64,000 bases of DNA. It comes from JBCCOW01 sp038749105 (GTDB lineage: Bacteria > Planctomycetota > Phycisphaerae > Phycisphaerales > Phycisphaeraceae). A model generated the notes under the pieces. The model had not been told where the DNA came from. It saw only the letters and a program-made list of their open reading frames with translations, and did no database searches. Positions 8,531-15,570 of this stretch are shown here, piece by piece (positions within the stretch are counted from its first letter, which is position 1; each line of letters opens with the position of its first letter). A program made the translations under genes and the position numbers. Location: the NCBI GenBank assembly GCA_038749105.1, contig JBCDIM010000004.1, positions 49,731-113,730 on the forward strand. Direction: 5' to 3'.

Positions 8531-8603
8531 GGTCTACAGATATACAGGATGAACACGATCAAACCCCAAAACCCATCCTCCTCATCCTGTCCATCTGTGG
8601 ACC
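8531..8603. repeat. 73-bp palindromic element with 22-bp arms
   Basis: The left arm (8531-8552, beginning GGTCTACAGA) and right arm (8582-8603, ending TCTGTGGACC) are inverted repeats matching at 19 of 22 positions around a 29-bp AT-richer loop. It fills almost all of the gap between arsC and the aquaporin gene. It carries no ORF and has the size and shape of a small non-autonomous palindromic (MITE-like) insertion. Confidence 0.7.
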
Positions 8604-8612
8604 AAAAAATAC

Positions 8613-9056
8613 TCACCCCGGCAACGACGTCAGCAGCTCAAGCTCCGACTCCAGCTTCGCCTTGATCAGCTCCCGCGTCTCACGGAACGCCGCGAGCTTC
8701 TCCTCGTCCGTCCCGTCCACCCGCGACGGGTCCTCGAACGCCCACACATGCTTCTCGATCATCGTCGGCCAAGCCGTCGGGCACCGCCCCGCCGCGCCGT
8801 CGCACACGATCACCAGGTGGTGCACGACCAGCTCTTTCTCGATGTACTCCGTCACCCCCTCCGACACCGCCGACGACGCATCGATCCCCACCTCCGCCAA
8901 CGCCGCCACCGCGAACGGGTTCGTCCGCCCAGGCTCAACTCCCGCGCTGAACACGTTCACCCGGTCCCCCGCCAGGTCACGGAGCAACCCCTCCGCCAGC
9001 ACACTCCGCGCACTGTTGTGCGTGCACAGAAACAACACGTTGGGCTTCTCGCTCAT
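8613..9056 (-). CDS. arsC: arsenate reductase, thioredoxin-coupled low-MW phosphatase type
   Basis: A 147-residue cytosolic enzyme reducing arsenate to arsenite. The P-loop NVLFLCTHNSARS gives C11-X5-R17, and the redox pair lies in VCDGAAGRCP (C85 and C92). This three-cysteine arrangement matches the thioredoxin-dependent (S. aureus-type) ArsC rather than the glutaredoxin type. The start at 9056 (MSEKPNVLF) is placed by family length; the longer frame to 9140 would overlap arsM and add a non-conserved leader. It lies 28 bases downstream of arsM in the ars operon. Confidence 0.93.
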   Translation of the reverse strand: MSEKPNVLFLCTHNSARSVLAEGLLRDLAGDRVNVFSAGVEPGRTNPFAVAALAEVGIDASSAVSEGVTEYIEKELVVHHLVIVCDGAAGRCPTAWPTMIEKHVWAFEDPSRVDGTDEEKLAAFRETRELIKAKLESELELLTSLPG

Positions 9057-9084
9057 CTCTTCAGCTCCCTGATCAGCCCGCGTC

Positions 9085-10005
9085 TCAACAGCAGTCCGGC
9101 CCAGAACACGCCAACGACAGCGACACGCCCTCGCCCCCACCCTTGTCCCCCTTCACCGCCTCCACATCCACGCTCGTGATGTAGTCGCCCGGCTCCTCGC
9201 CCTCGGGCAAGTCCGCCTTGATCGCCCGGTACAACGGATCGTCCGACGCACACAACGCCTCCACATACGCCGGCTTCGGTACCACCTTCACCCCGCCCAG
9301 CCCCGACGCCTCCATCATCCCCACATACGCGTCCAGCAGCACCGCACCCGACACGCACCCGATCCAGTTCTCCAGCTTCCCCTTGACCGCCTCGGGCAGC
9401 TCCCGGAACAACGCCATGTCGCTCGCCGCCACCACCCCGCCCGGCTTCAACACCCGCGCGATCTCCGCCCACACCGCCGGCTTGTCCGCGCTCAGATTGA
9501 TTACGCAGTTCGAGATCACCACGTCCACACTCGCGTCCGCCAACGGCAGGTGCTCGATCTCGCCCAGCCGAAACTCCACGTTGTCCAGCCCCGTGCTCTC
9601 CCGATACGACGCCAGGTTCGCCCGCGCCCGGTCCAGCATCGCCGGCGTCATGTCCACCCCAATCACCCGGCCGCTCTCCCCCACCTTCGGCCCCGCCAAA
9701 AACGCGTCAAACCCCGCCCCGCTGCCCAGGTCCACCACCACCTGACCCGGCCGCAACGCCGCGATCGCGATCGGGTTCCCGCACGACAACCCCAGGTTCG
9801 CCGCCTCCGGCGACCCCGCCAGCTCGTCCGCGTCATACCCCACCGCCTCCGCCAACCGCTTCGCATCGATCTCCGCCGCCGGGCTCACCCCACAACAACC
9901 GCCACCTTCTGCCTCGGCAGGCCCGCAGCACGATACGCCCCGCGCCGCGATCTCCGCGTACTGCTCCCGCACGTCCAGCCGGGTCTCTTCGATCGTCTTA
10001 TCCAT
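9085..10005 (-). CDS. arsM: arsenite S-adenosylmethionine methyltransferase
   Basis: A 306-residue class I SAM methyltransferase that converts As(III) to methylated species. The SAM-binding loop is VVDLGSGAGFDAFLAG. The thiolates expected for As(III) binding are present: NLGLSCGNP, VISNCVINLS and ENWIGCVSG. Further cysteine pairs sit near the N terminus (GVSCCG, GGGCCGV) and at the extreme C terminus (CSGPDCC), which could help capture arsenic. The start ATG at 10005 (MDKTIEE) has an upstream GGAG. It is 32 bases downstream of arsR and probably repressed by it. Confidence 0.93.
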   Translation of the reverse strand: MDKTIEETRLDVREQYAEIAARGVSCCGPAEAEGGGCCGVSPAAEIDAKRLAEAVGYDADELAGSPEAANLGLSCGNPIAIAALRPGQVVVDLGSGAGFDAFLAGPKVGESGRVIGVDMTPAMLDRARANLASYRESTGLDNVEFRLGEIEHLPLADASVDVVISNCVINLSADKPAVWAEIARVLKPGGVVAASDMALFRELPEAVKGKLENWIGCVSGAVLLDAYVGMMEASGLGGVKVVPKPAYVEALCASDDPLYRAIKADLPEGEEPGDYITSVDVEAVKGDKGGGEGVSLSLACSGPDCC

Positions 10006-10037
10006 CACGCACGCTCCGTTCGTTCTCGGGTTCTCGT

Positions 10038-10430
10038 TCAGCGGTAACACCCGCACAAGGTTTCCACTTCCACCCCTTCAACCCCACACACCGCATCCCC
10101 GTCCATCGCCACCCGCGCATCATCCGCCAGCAGCCGATCCACATACGCCAACCCCTCCACCGCACGCCCCACCGACCCCACCGCGCCCGCCACCCCGTCA
10201 TCCAGATCCGACACCACCGTCCGCCGGTAGTAGTGCCACCGCCCCTGCTTCCGCATCCGCACCAGCCCCGCCCCGTGCAGCACCGACAGGTGCTTCGACA
10301 CCGTCGACGGGGCCAGGTCCAACACCTCCACCAGCTGACACAAACACAGCTCCCGACCATCCAGCAACATCACCACCCGCAGACGGGTCTCGTCCGCGAG
10401 CGCTTTAAGGATGTCCAATGATTGCTTCAT
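10038..10430 (-). CDS. arsR: ArsR-family arsenic-responsive repressor
   Basis: A 130-residue winged-helix repressor. The As(III)-sensing motif at the start of the recognition region reads ELCLCQL (C29 and C31), followed by a DNA-binding helix APSTVSKHLSVLHGAGLV. Further cysteines lie at the C terminus (VCGVEG, LCGCYR). It heads the arsR-arsM-arsC-channel operon. The ATG at 10430 is chosen because the promoter -10 box lies just upstream at 10446-10451, which rules out the longer frame to 10466. Autoregulation through the adjacent inverted repeat is inferred. Confidence 0.92.
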   Translation of the reverse strand: MKQSLDILKALADETRLRVVMLLDGRELCLCQLVEVLDLAPSTVSKHLSVLHGAGLVRMRKQGRWHYYRRTVVSDLDDGVAGAVGSVGRAVEGLAYVDRLLADDARVAMDGDAVCGVEGVEVETLCGCYR

Positions 10431-10473
10431 TTCGTTACTGGACGAAGTATACAAATGAGTGAACAACCGTCAA
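10431..10473 (-). promoter_or_regulatory. sigma70-type promoter and candidate ArsR operator
   Basis: On the minus strand, TTGACG (10473-10468) and TATACT (10451-10446) are separated by 16 bases, a near-consensus -35/-10 pair. Between the -10 box and the arsR ATG lies TTCGT-N6-ACGAA (10431-10446), a perfect 5-bp inverted repeat. A repressor bound there would block initiation. The boxes are read directly; ArsR binding is inference. Confidence 0.7.
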
Positions 10474-10516
10474 GTCCGCCGTCCGCGAAGTCCCGCTGGT
10501 CACCCAATCCCCAGAC

Positions 10517-10549
10517 CTCCTTACTCCGTACTCCTTACTTCTTACTCCT
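10517..10549. repeat. heptamer array across the RND stop codon
   Basis: About four imperfect 7-bp units (AGTAAGG / AGTACGG read on the minus strand). The array overlaps the end of the RND transporter gene, supplying its last codons (RSKK) and the TAA stop, and continues into the gap before the arsR promoter. Confidence 0.6.
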
Positions 10550-13500
10550 AAACAGCATCACATACACCGCCGGGATCAGCCCCATCGCCAGCAGCGTCGC
10601 CCCGCCCACGCCCCCGGCCAACACGATCGCCAGCTGCGGCCAGAAGTCGCCCTCGCTCAGCAGCAGCAACGGCATGAACCCGCCGATCGTCGTCAGCGTG
10701 GTCGACACCACGTGCCGTCCGCAGCTCAGCGTCGCCCGGACCACCGCGTCCTTGTCACCCCGCCGTGCATCCGGGTCTGCCCGGATCGCCGCGACGACCA
10801 CGATCGTGTCGTTCAACGCCAACCCGATCAGCCCGAGCGTCCCCAGGATCATGTTGAAACTGATCGGGAATCCCGCCAGCCAGGTCGCCAAGAGCGCGAA
10901 CCCCACAGACATCACCGCGACCACGCCGAGCAGCCCCGCCAGCCGAAGCGACCGGAACGTCAGGATCAGCGCCGCCACCATGATCGTCAGCAGGATCGGC
11001 ACGAAGATCAGCAGGTTCCCGATCGCATCCGCGTCCTGCTCCGACGCCCCGCCCACCCCGATCGCGTAGCCGGCCGGCAGGTCCAGGTCGCCCACCCCGT
11101 CGCCGTCGGTCAGCTCTTCCAGCACCGCCGCCGAGATGTCGATCGGGAGCGATCCCACCACCGTATACGCCGAGACGACGTTCGACCGCACGCCGTTGTA
11201 CCGTGAGATCCCGCCCAACTCGGGGCGCAGCTCCAGCCCGCCGAGCGCCGAGACCGGCACCGCGTCCCCCGCGTCGTTCACGTAACGCAGCGACCCGATC
11301 GCCGACGGGTCTCGCCGAACCTCATCCTCCAGCCGTACCCGCACGGGCATCTGCTCCAGGCCTTCGTTGACACTCCCGCCCGTCACCCCGTCCAGCTTCG
11401 CCTGCGTCTGCTCCGCCAACCCCCGCAGCGTGAGCCCGACCTGCCGCGCCGCGTCTTCCGACGCCGCCAGCCAGAGCTTCGGCTCCCCCCTGGGCATGCT
11501 CATCTGCGTGTGCAGCACCTCCGGGTGTTCCTGCAGCCGCTTCCGCACCGCCTCCCCCAGCCGCTGCAGCACCGCCGGGTCCGGCCCCGTGATCCGGTAC
11601 TCCACATCCGCCACCACCGGCGGCCCCTGACCAAACTCCTTGACCACCACCTGTGCCGCCGGGAACCGCTCGTCCAAGGCCCGCTGCACCTCCGGCACCA
11701 GCCGTTCCGTGTCCGCGATCGACGACGTCTTCACCGACGCCCGTGCATAGAACGGCGTCTCTTCCTGGTTCATGATCAGGTTGTAGTACACCGTCGGGAA
11801 CGACCCCCCGATCAGCCAGTCCACCTTCTCCACGCCCGGCGTCGCCATCAACGCCTTGTGAATCTCTTCCACCTCCGCTTCCGTCCGCTCCAACGACGAC
11901 GAAGCCGGCATCCACACCTGCAGGTCAAACATGTCCCGGTCCGTCGGCGGGAAGAACGACCGCCCCAGCGACCCCGACACCCCAAACCCCCACAACGCCG
12001 GCAGCGCCGCCAACAACGCCAACACCACCGGCACCCGCAGCCCCATCCGCAACCCCACCCGCGTCACCTTGCCCAACCCCGGTCCCCCCAACCCTGCCCG
12101 CAACCACCCCAACCCCAAAACGCTTCTCTTCGTAGCGCCGTCGCTTGCGACGCCACTTCCCGCCCCCAAAAATCGCCCCGCCAACGCCGCCACTACCGTC
12201 AGGCTCACCCCGTACGACGCCGTGATCGCGATCGCCACGCTGATCCCGATATACCCGATGAAGTCCCCCCCGCTGCCCGGCAACAGCATGATCGGCGCGA
12301 ACGCCAACACCGTCGTCAGAGTCGAAGCCAACAACGGCCCCGCCAGGTGCCGAACCGCCCGATCCACCGCCGCCTCCCGCGCCTTGCCCAACCGCAGCTC
12401 CTTGCCCACCTCGTCCACCACCACGATCGCGTTATCAATCAAAAGCCCCAGCGCGATGATCATCCCGAAGATCGACATCTGGTGCAGCGACCCACCGTTC
12501 ATCAACACCCCAAACAGCGTCAACGCCGAGACCAACGGCAGCGCCGTCCCCACAATCAACGCCGACCGCAGCCCCATGGTCAGCACCACCACCACCACAA
12601 TCACCCCCGCCCCCAGCACCAGATTCAACCCCAGCTCCCCCAGCCGTTCTTCGGTGTACGCGCTCTGATCAAACACCGTCTCCACCTCCACCGCCCCGCC
12701 GACCTCCGCCGCAAACGCCGCCACCACCTCCCGCGCCCGCGCCGCCCACTCCCCGACCTGCTGCCCCTCCCCCAAACGCGCCCCCACAAACACCGTCCGC
12801 CGACCCGCCGACCACCCCACCTCCGCCACCGGTTCCTCCCACCCCCGACGCACCTCCGCCACATCCCCCACCCGAACCACCAGATTGGTTGGCCCCTCAC
12901 CATCACCTTCCAGCAACGGCACCGCCCGCACCCGGTCCAGCGTCTCCAGGTCACCCGCCACCTCCACCACCAGGTCGCTCCCCGACCCCCGCACCCGGCC
13001 CGTCGGCACCTTCGTGTCCGCCCCCCGCAGCCGCTCCGCCACGTCCGCCACCGTCAGCCCCAACTCCGCCAGTCGATCCCCATCCACCGACACCAACACC
13101 TCCTCCGTCGGCTCCCCGTACCGCCGAACCAGCTCCGTCCCACCCACGTTCCGCAGCCGATCCTCCAACTCCCGCGACAACCGATCCATCACCCCCAGCG
13201 CCGCCCCCCCACCGCCCTCATAATGCCCGGCGGTAGCGACCCCCGGGCTCGCGTGCCTGTCCCCCTCCCCCACCCACGTCACCCCCACCACCAGCGTAAA
13301 CGCCACCGCCCCCATCCGGTCATCAAACACCGGCTCACTCGCCTCTGCCGGCAGCAGCGCCCGCGCATCATTGATCCGGTCCCGCACCTCCGAAAAGATC
13401 TGCACGTTCTCCCCCGCCGTCACCGCGTCCTTCAGCTCGATCGAGATCCGCGACACCCCCGCACGCGACGTCGAGTCGATCGTCTTAATCTCGTCAACCT

Positions 13501-13717
13501 CCCGCAGCTCCGTCTCCAACACCTCCGTCACCAACGCCTCCACCCGCTCCGCCGAACTCCCCGGCAACAGCGTCAACACCGACGCCCCCCGCTGCACGAT
13601 CCGCGGGTCCTCCTCCCGAGGCAGATTCAAAAACGCCGAACCCCCCGCCATCAACACCACCGCGATCGTCAGCCACAGCAGATACCCGTTCCGATACATC
13701 CACACCGCCGGGTTCAT
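10535..13717 (-). CDS. RND-family efflux permease (AcrB/HAE1-like)
   Basis: A 1060-residue inner-membrane proton-driven pump. It shows the duplicated RND layout: TM1 (YLLWLTIAVVLMAG), a large periplasmic loop, TM2-6 with GLLIDNAIVVVDEV carrying the proton-relay aspartate, a second periplasmic loop, and TM8-12 ending LLAMGLIPAVYVMLF. It follows its membrane-fusion partner with an ATGA overlap, in a marR-MFP-RND operon. The substrate is unknown; lipophilic drugs or metabolites are more likely than metals because no CzcA-type metal motif is evident. A short palindrome at 12140-12151 lies in frame in the cytoplasmic loop between TM6 and TM7 (GSGVASDGATKRS). The last codons come from a heptamer repeat. 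No outer-membrane factor gene is adjacent. Confidence 0.9.
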   Translation of the reverse strand: MNPAVWMYRNGYLLWLTIAVVLMAGGSAFLNLPREEDPRIVQRGASVLTLLPGSSAERVEALVTEVLETELREVDEIKTIDSTSRAGVSRISIELKDAVTAGENVQIFSEVRDRINDARALLPAEASEPVFDDRMGAVAFTLVVGVTWVGEGDRHASPGVATAGHYEGGGGAALGVMDRLSRELEDRLRNVGGTELVRRYGEPTEEVLVSVDGDRLAELGLTVADVAERLRGADTKVPTGRVRGSGSDLVVEVAGDLETLDRVRAVPLLEGDGEGPTNLVVRVGDVAEVRRGWEEPVAEVGWSAGRRTVFVGARLGEGQQVGEWAARAREVVAAFAAEVGGAVEVETVFDQSAYTEERLGELGLNLVLGAGVIVVVVVLTMGLRSALIVGTALPLVSALTLFGVLMNGGSLHQMSIFGMIIALGLLIDNAIVVVDEVGKELRLGKAREAAVDRAVRHLAGPLLASTLTTVLAFAPIMLLPGSGGDFIGYIGISVAIAITASYGVSLTVVAALAGRFLGAGSGVASDGATKRSVLGLGWLRAGLGGPGLGKVTRVGLRMGLRVPVVLALLAALPALWGFGVSGSLGRSFFPPTDRDMFDLQVWMPASSSLERTEAEVEEIHKALMATPGVEKVDWLIGGSFPTVYYNLIMNQEETPFYARASVKTSSIADTERLVPEVQRALDERFPAAQVVVKEFGQGPPVVADVEYRITGPDPAVLQRLGEAVRKRLQEHPEVLHTQMSMPRGEPKLWLAASEDAARQVGLTLRGLAEQTQAKLDGVTGGSVNEGLEQMPVRVRLEDEVRRDPSAIGSLRYVNDAGDAVPVSALGGLELRPELGGISRYNGVRSNVVSAYTVVGSLPIDISAAVLEELTDGDGVGDLDLPAGYAIGVGGASEQDADAIGNLLIFVPILLTIMVAALILTFRSLRLAGLLGVVAVMSVGFALLATWLAGFPISFNMILGTLGLIGLALNDTIVVVAAIRADPDARRGDKDAVVRATLSCGRHVVSTTLTTIGGFMPLLLLSEGDFWPQLAIVLAGGVGGATLLAMGLIPAVYVMLFRSKK
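12131..12158 (+). repeat. TAGC hairpin element inside the RND gene
   Basis: Sequence CGTAGCGCCGTCGCTTGCGA followed by CGCCACTT, with a GTCGC-TT-GCGAC palindrome at 12140-12151. It strongly resembles the hairpin at 13748-13777 (same TTGCGAC loop). It is in frame within the inter-domain loop of the permease, encoding about SGVASDGAT. Confidence 0.55.
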
Positions 13718-15033
13718 TCCACACCCCCACCAACACGATCATCCGTGTTTAGCCCGGTCGCTTGCGACCGGTCGCCCTCCACCTCCCGCACCCGCACCCC
13801 CAACCCCGGCGACACCCGCTGCAGCCCATCCAATACCACCAACTCCCCCGCCCGCACCGTCCCCCACACCCGCACCACCACGTCCCCAGCATCCCCCACG
13901 CGCTGGTCCAACACCGCCACCTCCCGCCGTGCCAACCGGTGCGTCGCCCCATCCGCCCGCTCACCGCCCTCCTCCAACGGCTCCGCCACGTAACACGCCC
14001 ACAACCCCCGCACGCCCTCGGTCAACGCTGACACCGGCAGTGCCACGTTGGCCGCCTCCACCTCCCGCCCCAGCTCCAACACCACCAAGTCCCCCTCACT
14101 CACCACCGCCCCACCCACCGCCCCACCGGGCTCGGCCGCTTCAGCGGCCGTGTCCCCACCGCCCCCACCGCCCCCACCGCCCCCCAACCGCGCCTCCAAC
14201 CGCAGCAACACCTCCACCGCCCGCGTCCGCGCCTCCCGCACCGGCAACACCGCAATCACCTCAGCCCCAACCCCACGCCCGCCCACCTCCACGTCATACC
14301 GCTGCCTCACTACCTGCAACCCCGCCGCTTCTCCCGCTATCCCGACCCGCGCCTCCGGCCCCACCGATTCCATCAGCTCTAACACCCCCTGCCCCGCCGA
14401 TACCACCGCGCCCTCGTCCACCAACCGACGCACCACCACCCCGTCAAACGGCGCGGTCAGCACCGACTTATCGATGTCCGCCTGCACCCGGTCCACCGCC
14501 GCCTGGGCCAACGCCGTCGCCGCCACCGCCACCGCGTACCCCTGCACCGCCTCGTCTCGTTCCTGCTCCGTCGTCCCGTTCCGTGCAAACGACGCCAACA
14601 CCCGGTCTCGCACCAGCTTCGCCAACGCCTCCGAGGCCTCCGCCTGCTTCACCGCCAGCTCCGCCTCGGTCTTCGCCGACAGCAACCGCGTCGTGTCCAA
14701 CTCACCCAAAGGCTGATCCCTCACGACCGCCTGCCCCTCGCGTACCCCAATCCCCTTCAGCCGACCACCCAACTCAAACCCCAGGCTGCTCCGCCGGGCC
14801 GCCTCAACCCGACCCGCGTACCGCACCGCCACCGGATAGCTCGCCTCCACGACCGCAGGCTCCACCAGCACCACCAGCGACGGCGCGGCCTCCTCCTGCA
14901 CCACCGACTCCGCCTGCCCCGCCGTGGCACCCCCACCGGGACGCACCACCGCCAATACCACACCCACCACCACCGCCGTCCCCACGCCGAACCCCACCCA
15001 CCACCATTTTGCTCTGCCGCTCATTGCTGCCAT
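13714..15033 (-). CDS. RND efflux membrane-fusion protein (HlyD/AcrA-like)
   Basis: A 439-residue periplasmic adaptor. The N-terminal TM/signal (WWWVGFGVGTAVVVGVVLAVV) is followed by a barrel-sandwich start (VRYAGRVEAARRSSLGFELG...LKGIGVREGQAV), a coiled-coil hairpin (residues about 115-190), and the second lipoyl half FDGVVVRRLVDEGAVV. A glycine tract with an in-frame palindrome (14133-14152, residues DTAAEAAEP) interrupts the C-terminal half. The C terminus itself is encoded by another hairpin element (13748-13777). The ATG at 15033 has AGGAGG nine bases upstream and overlaps the end of marR by 13 bases; an ATGA-coupled start at 15024 is the alternative. Confidence 0.9.
   Translation of the reverse strand: MAAMSGRAKWWWVGFGVGTAVVVGVVLAVVRPGGGATAGQAESVVQEEAAPSLVVLVEPAVVEASYPVAVRYAGRVEAARRSSLGFELGGRLKGIGVREGQAVVRDQPLGELDTTRLLSAKTEAELAVKQAEASEALAKLVRDRVLASFARNGTTEQERDEAVQGYAVAVAATALAQAAVDRVQADIDKSVLTAPFDGVVVRRLVDEGAVVSAGQGVLELMESVGPEARVGIAGEAAGLQVVRQRYDVEVGGRGVGAEVIAVLPVREARTRAVEVLLRLEARLGGGGGGGGGGDTAAEAAEPGGAVGGAVVSEGDLVVLELGREVEAANVALPVSALTEGVRGLWACYVAEPLEEGGERADGATHRLARREVAVLDQRVGDAGDVVVRVWGTVRAGELVVLDGLQRVSPGLGVRVREVEGDRSQATGLNTDDRVGGGVE
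13748..13777 (+). repeat. TTTAGCCC hairpin element in the MFP 3' end
   Basis: TTTAGCCCGGTCGCTTGCGA then CCGGTCGCCC. An 8-bp perfect stem CCGGTCGC / GCGACCGG (13754-13761 with 13764-13771) has a TT loop. It lies in frame near the C terminus of the membrane-fusion gene (residues DRSQATGLN). Related hairpins are at 12131 and 55045. Confidence 0.65.
14133..14152. repeat. CGGCCGCTTCAGCGGCCG palindrome in the MFP gene
   Basis: The palindrome CGGCCGCTTCAGCGGCCGTG also occurs at 50621-50642 inside murQ. In both genes it is read in the same frame to give TAAEAA. It lies next to a glycine-coding tract. Confidence 0.65.
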
Positions 15034-15491
15034 TGGTCGAGACCTCCTGCGGTGATCGCATCACCCGTCGCCCGGTTCCACAACCGCTCGGTGACTTCGA
15101 ACAACGCCTGCGCATCGTCTTCACCCAGCATCGCCCGCAGCTCCGCCTGCGCCGCCGCCCACGGCTCTTCGCAGTTCTTCAGCAGCCGACGCCCCTTCGC
15201 GGTCAGCTTCAGTGTCGATCCTTCCGCGATCCAGCCGTGCTTCCGCATCAACGGCAGCATCCGGCTGGCTGACGACCGGTCCAGGTGGATCACCCCGCAC
15301 ATCTTCGACGCCGTCGTCGGCTCCAGCCACGCGATCGCCGCCAACAGATGGAACTGCGGCACCGTCACCCCAAGCCCCCGGAACGCCTCCTCGTAGATCG
15401 GCGTCACCACGCGCATCAGCAGCCGGACCCGCAACCCCAGGCAGACCGACCCCATCCCGTACGCCAGCTCTCTTGCCGATTCGCGATCCAT
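15021..15491 (-). CDS. MarR-family transcriptional regulator
   Basis: A 156-residue winged-helix protein: dimer helix (LAYGMGSVCLGLRVRLLMRV), the GVTVPQFHLLAAIAWLEPTT helix and the recognition part CGVIHLDRSSASRMLPLMRK, then the wing GSTLKLTAKGRRLL. It is the first gene of the marR-MFP-RND operon and probably represses it in response to a pump substrate, as is usual for such pairs. The ATG at 15491 is chosen because a palindromic operator and -10 box lie directly upstream; the longer frame would run through them. Confidence 0.88.
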   Translation of the reverse strand: MDRESARELAYGMGSVCLGLRVRLLMRVVTPIYEEAFRGLGVTVPQFHLLAAIAWLEPTTASKMCGVIHLDRSSASRMLPLMRKHGWIAEGSTLKLTAKGRRLLKNCEEPWAAAQAELRAMLGEDDAQALFEVTERLWNRATGDAITAGGLDQWQQ

Positions 15492-15496
15492 GACAG

Positions 15497-15527
15497 TTGT
15501 ATATGCAATGCATACACAACCGATCAA
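15497..15527 (-). promoter_or_regulatory. MarR operator palindrome over the marR promoter
   Basis: TTGTATATGCA (15497-15507), one central base, then TGCATACACAA (15509-15519): an inverted repeat with one mismatch in 11. On the minus strand a possible -35 TTGATC (15527-15522) and -10 TATACA (15503-15498), spaced 18 bases, embed the palindrome. The marR ATG follows five bases later. Autorepression is inferred from the geometry. Confidence 0.75.
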
Positions 15528-15570
15528 GCGCGACCGAAATTTATTTTTCGCCGCCCGCCCGCCCAGGCCC

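Noticed and set aside
8503..9072. 189-codon plus-strand frame opposite arsC
   Set aside because: Ser/Thr-rich shadow; the minus strand encodes an unmistakable ArsC with its three cysteines.
11510..13993. 827-codon plus-strand frame opposite the RND and MFP genes
   Set aside because: Product is almost entirely His/Arg/Pro/Gln, a mirror of high-GC coding sequence on the other strand.
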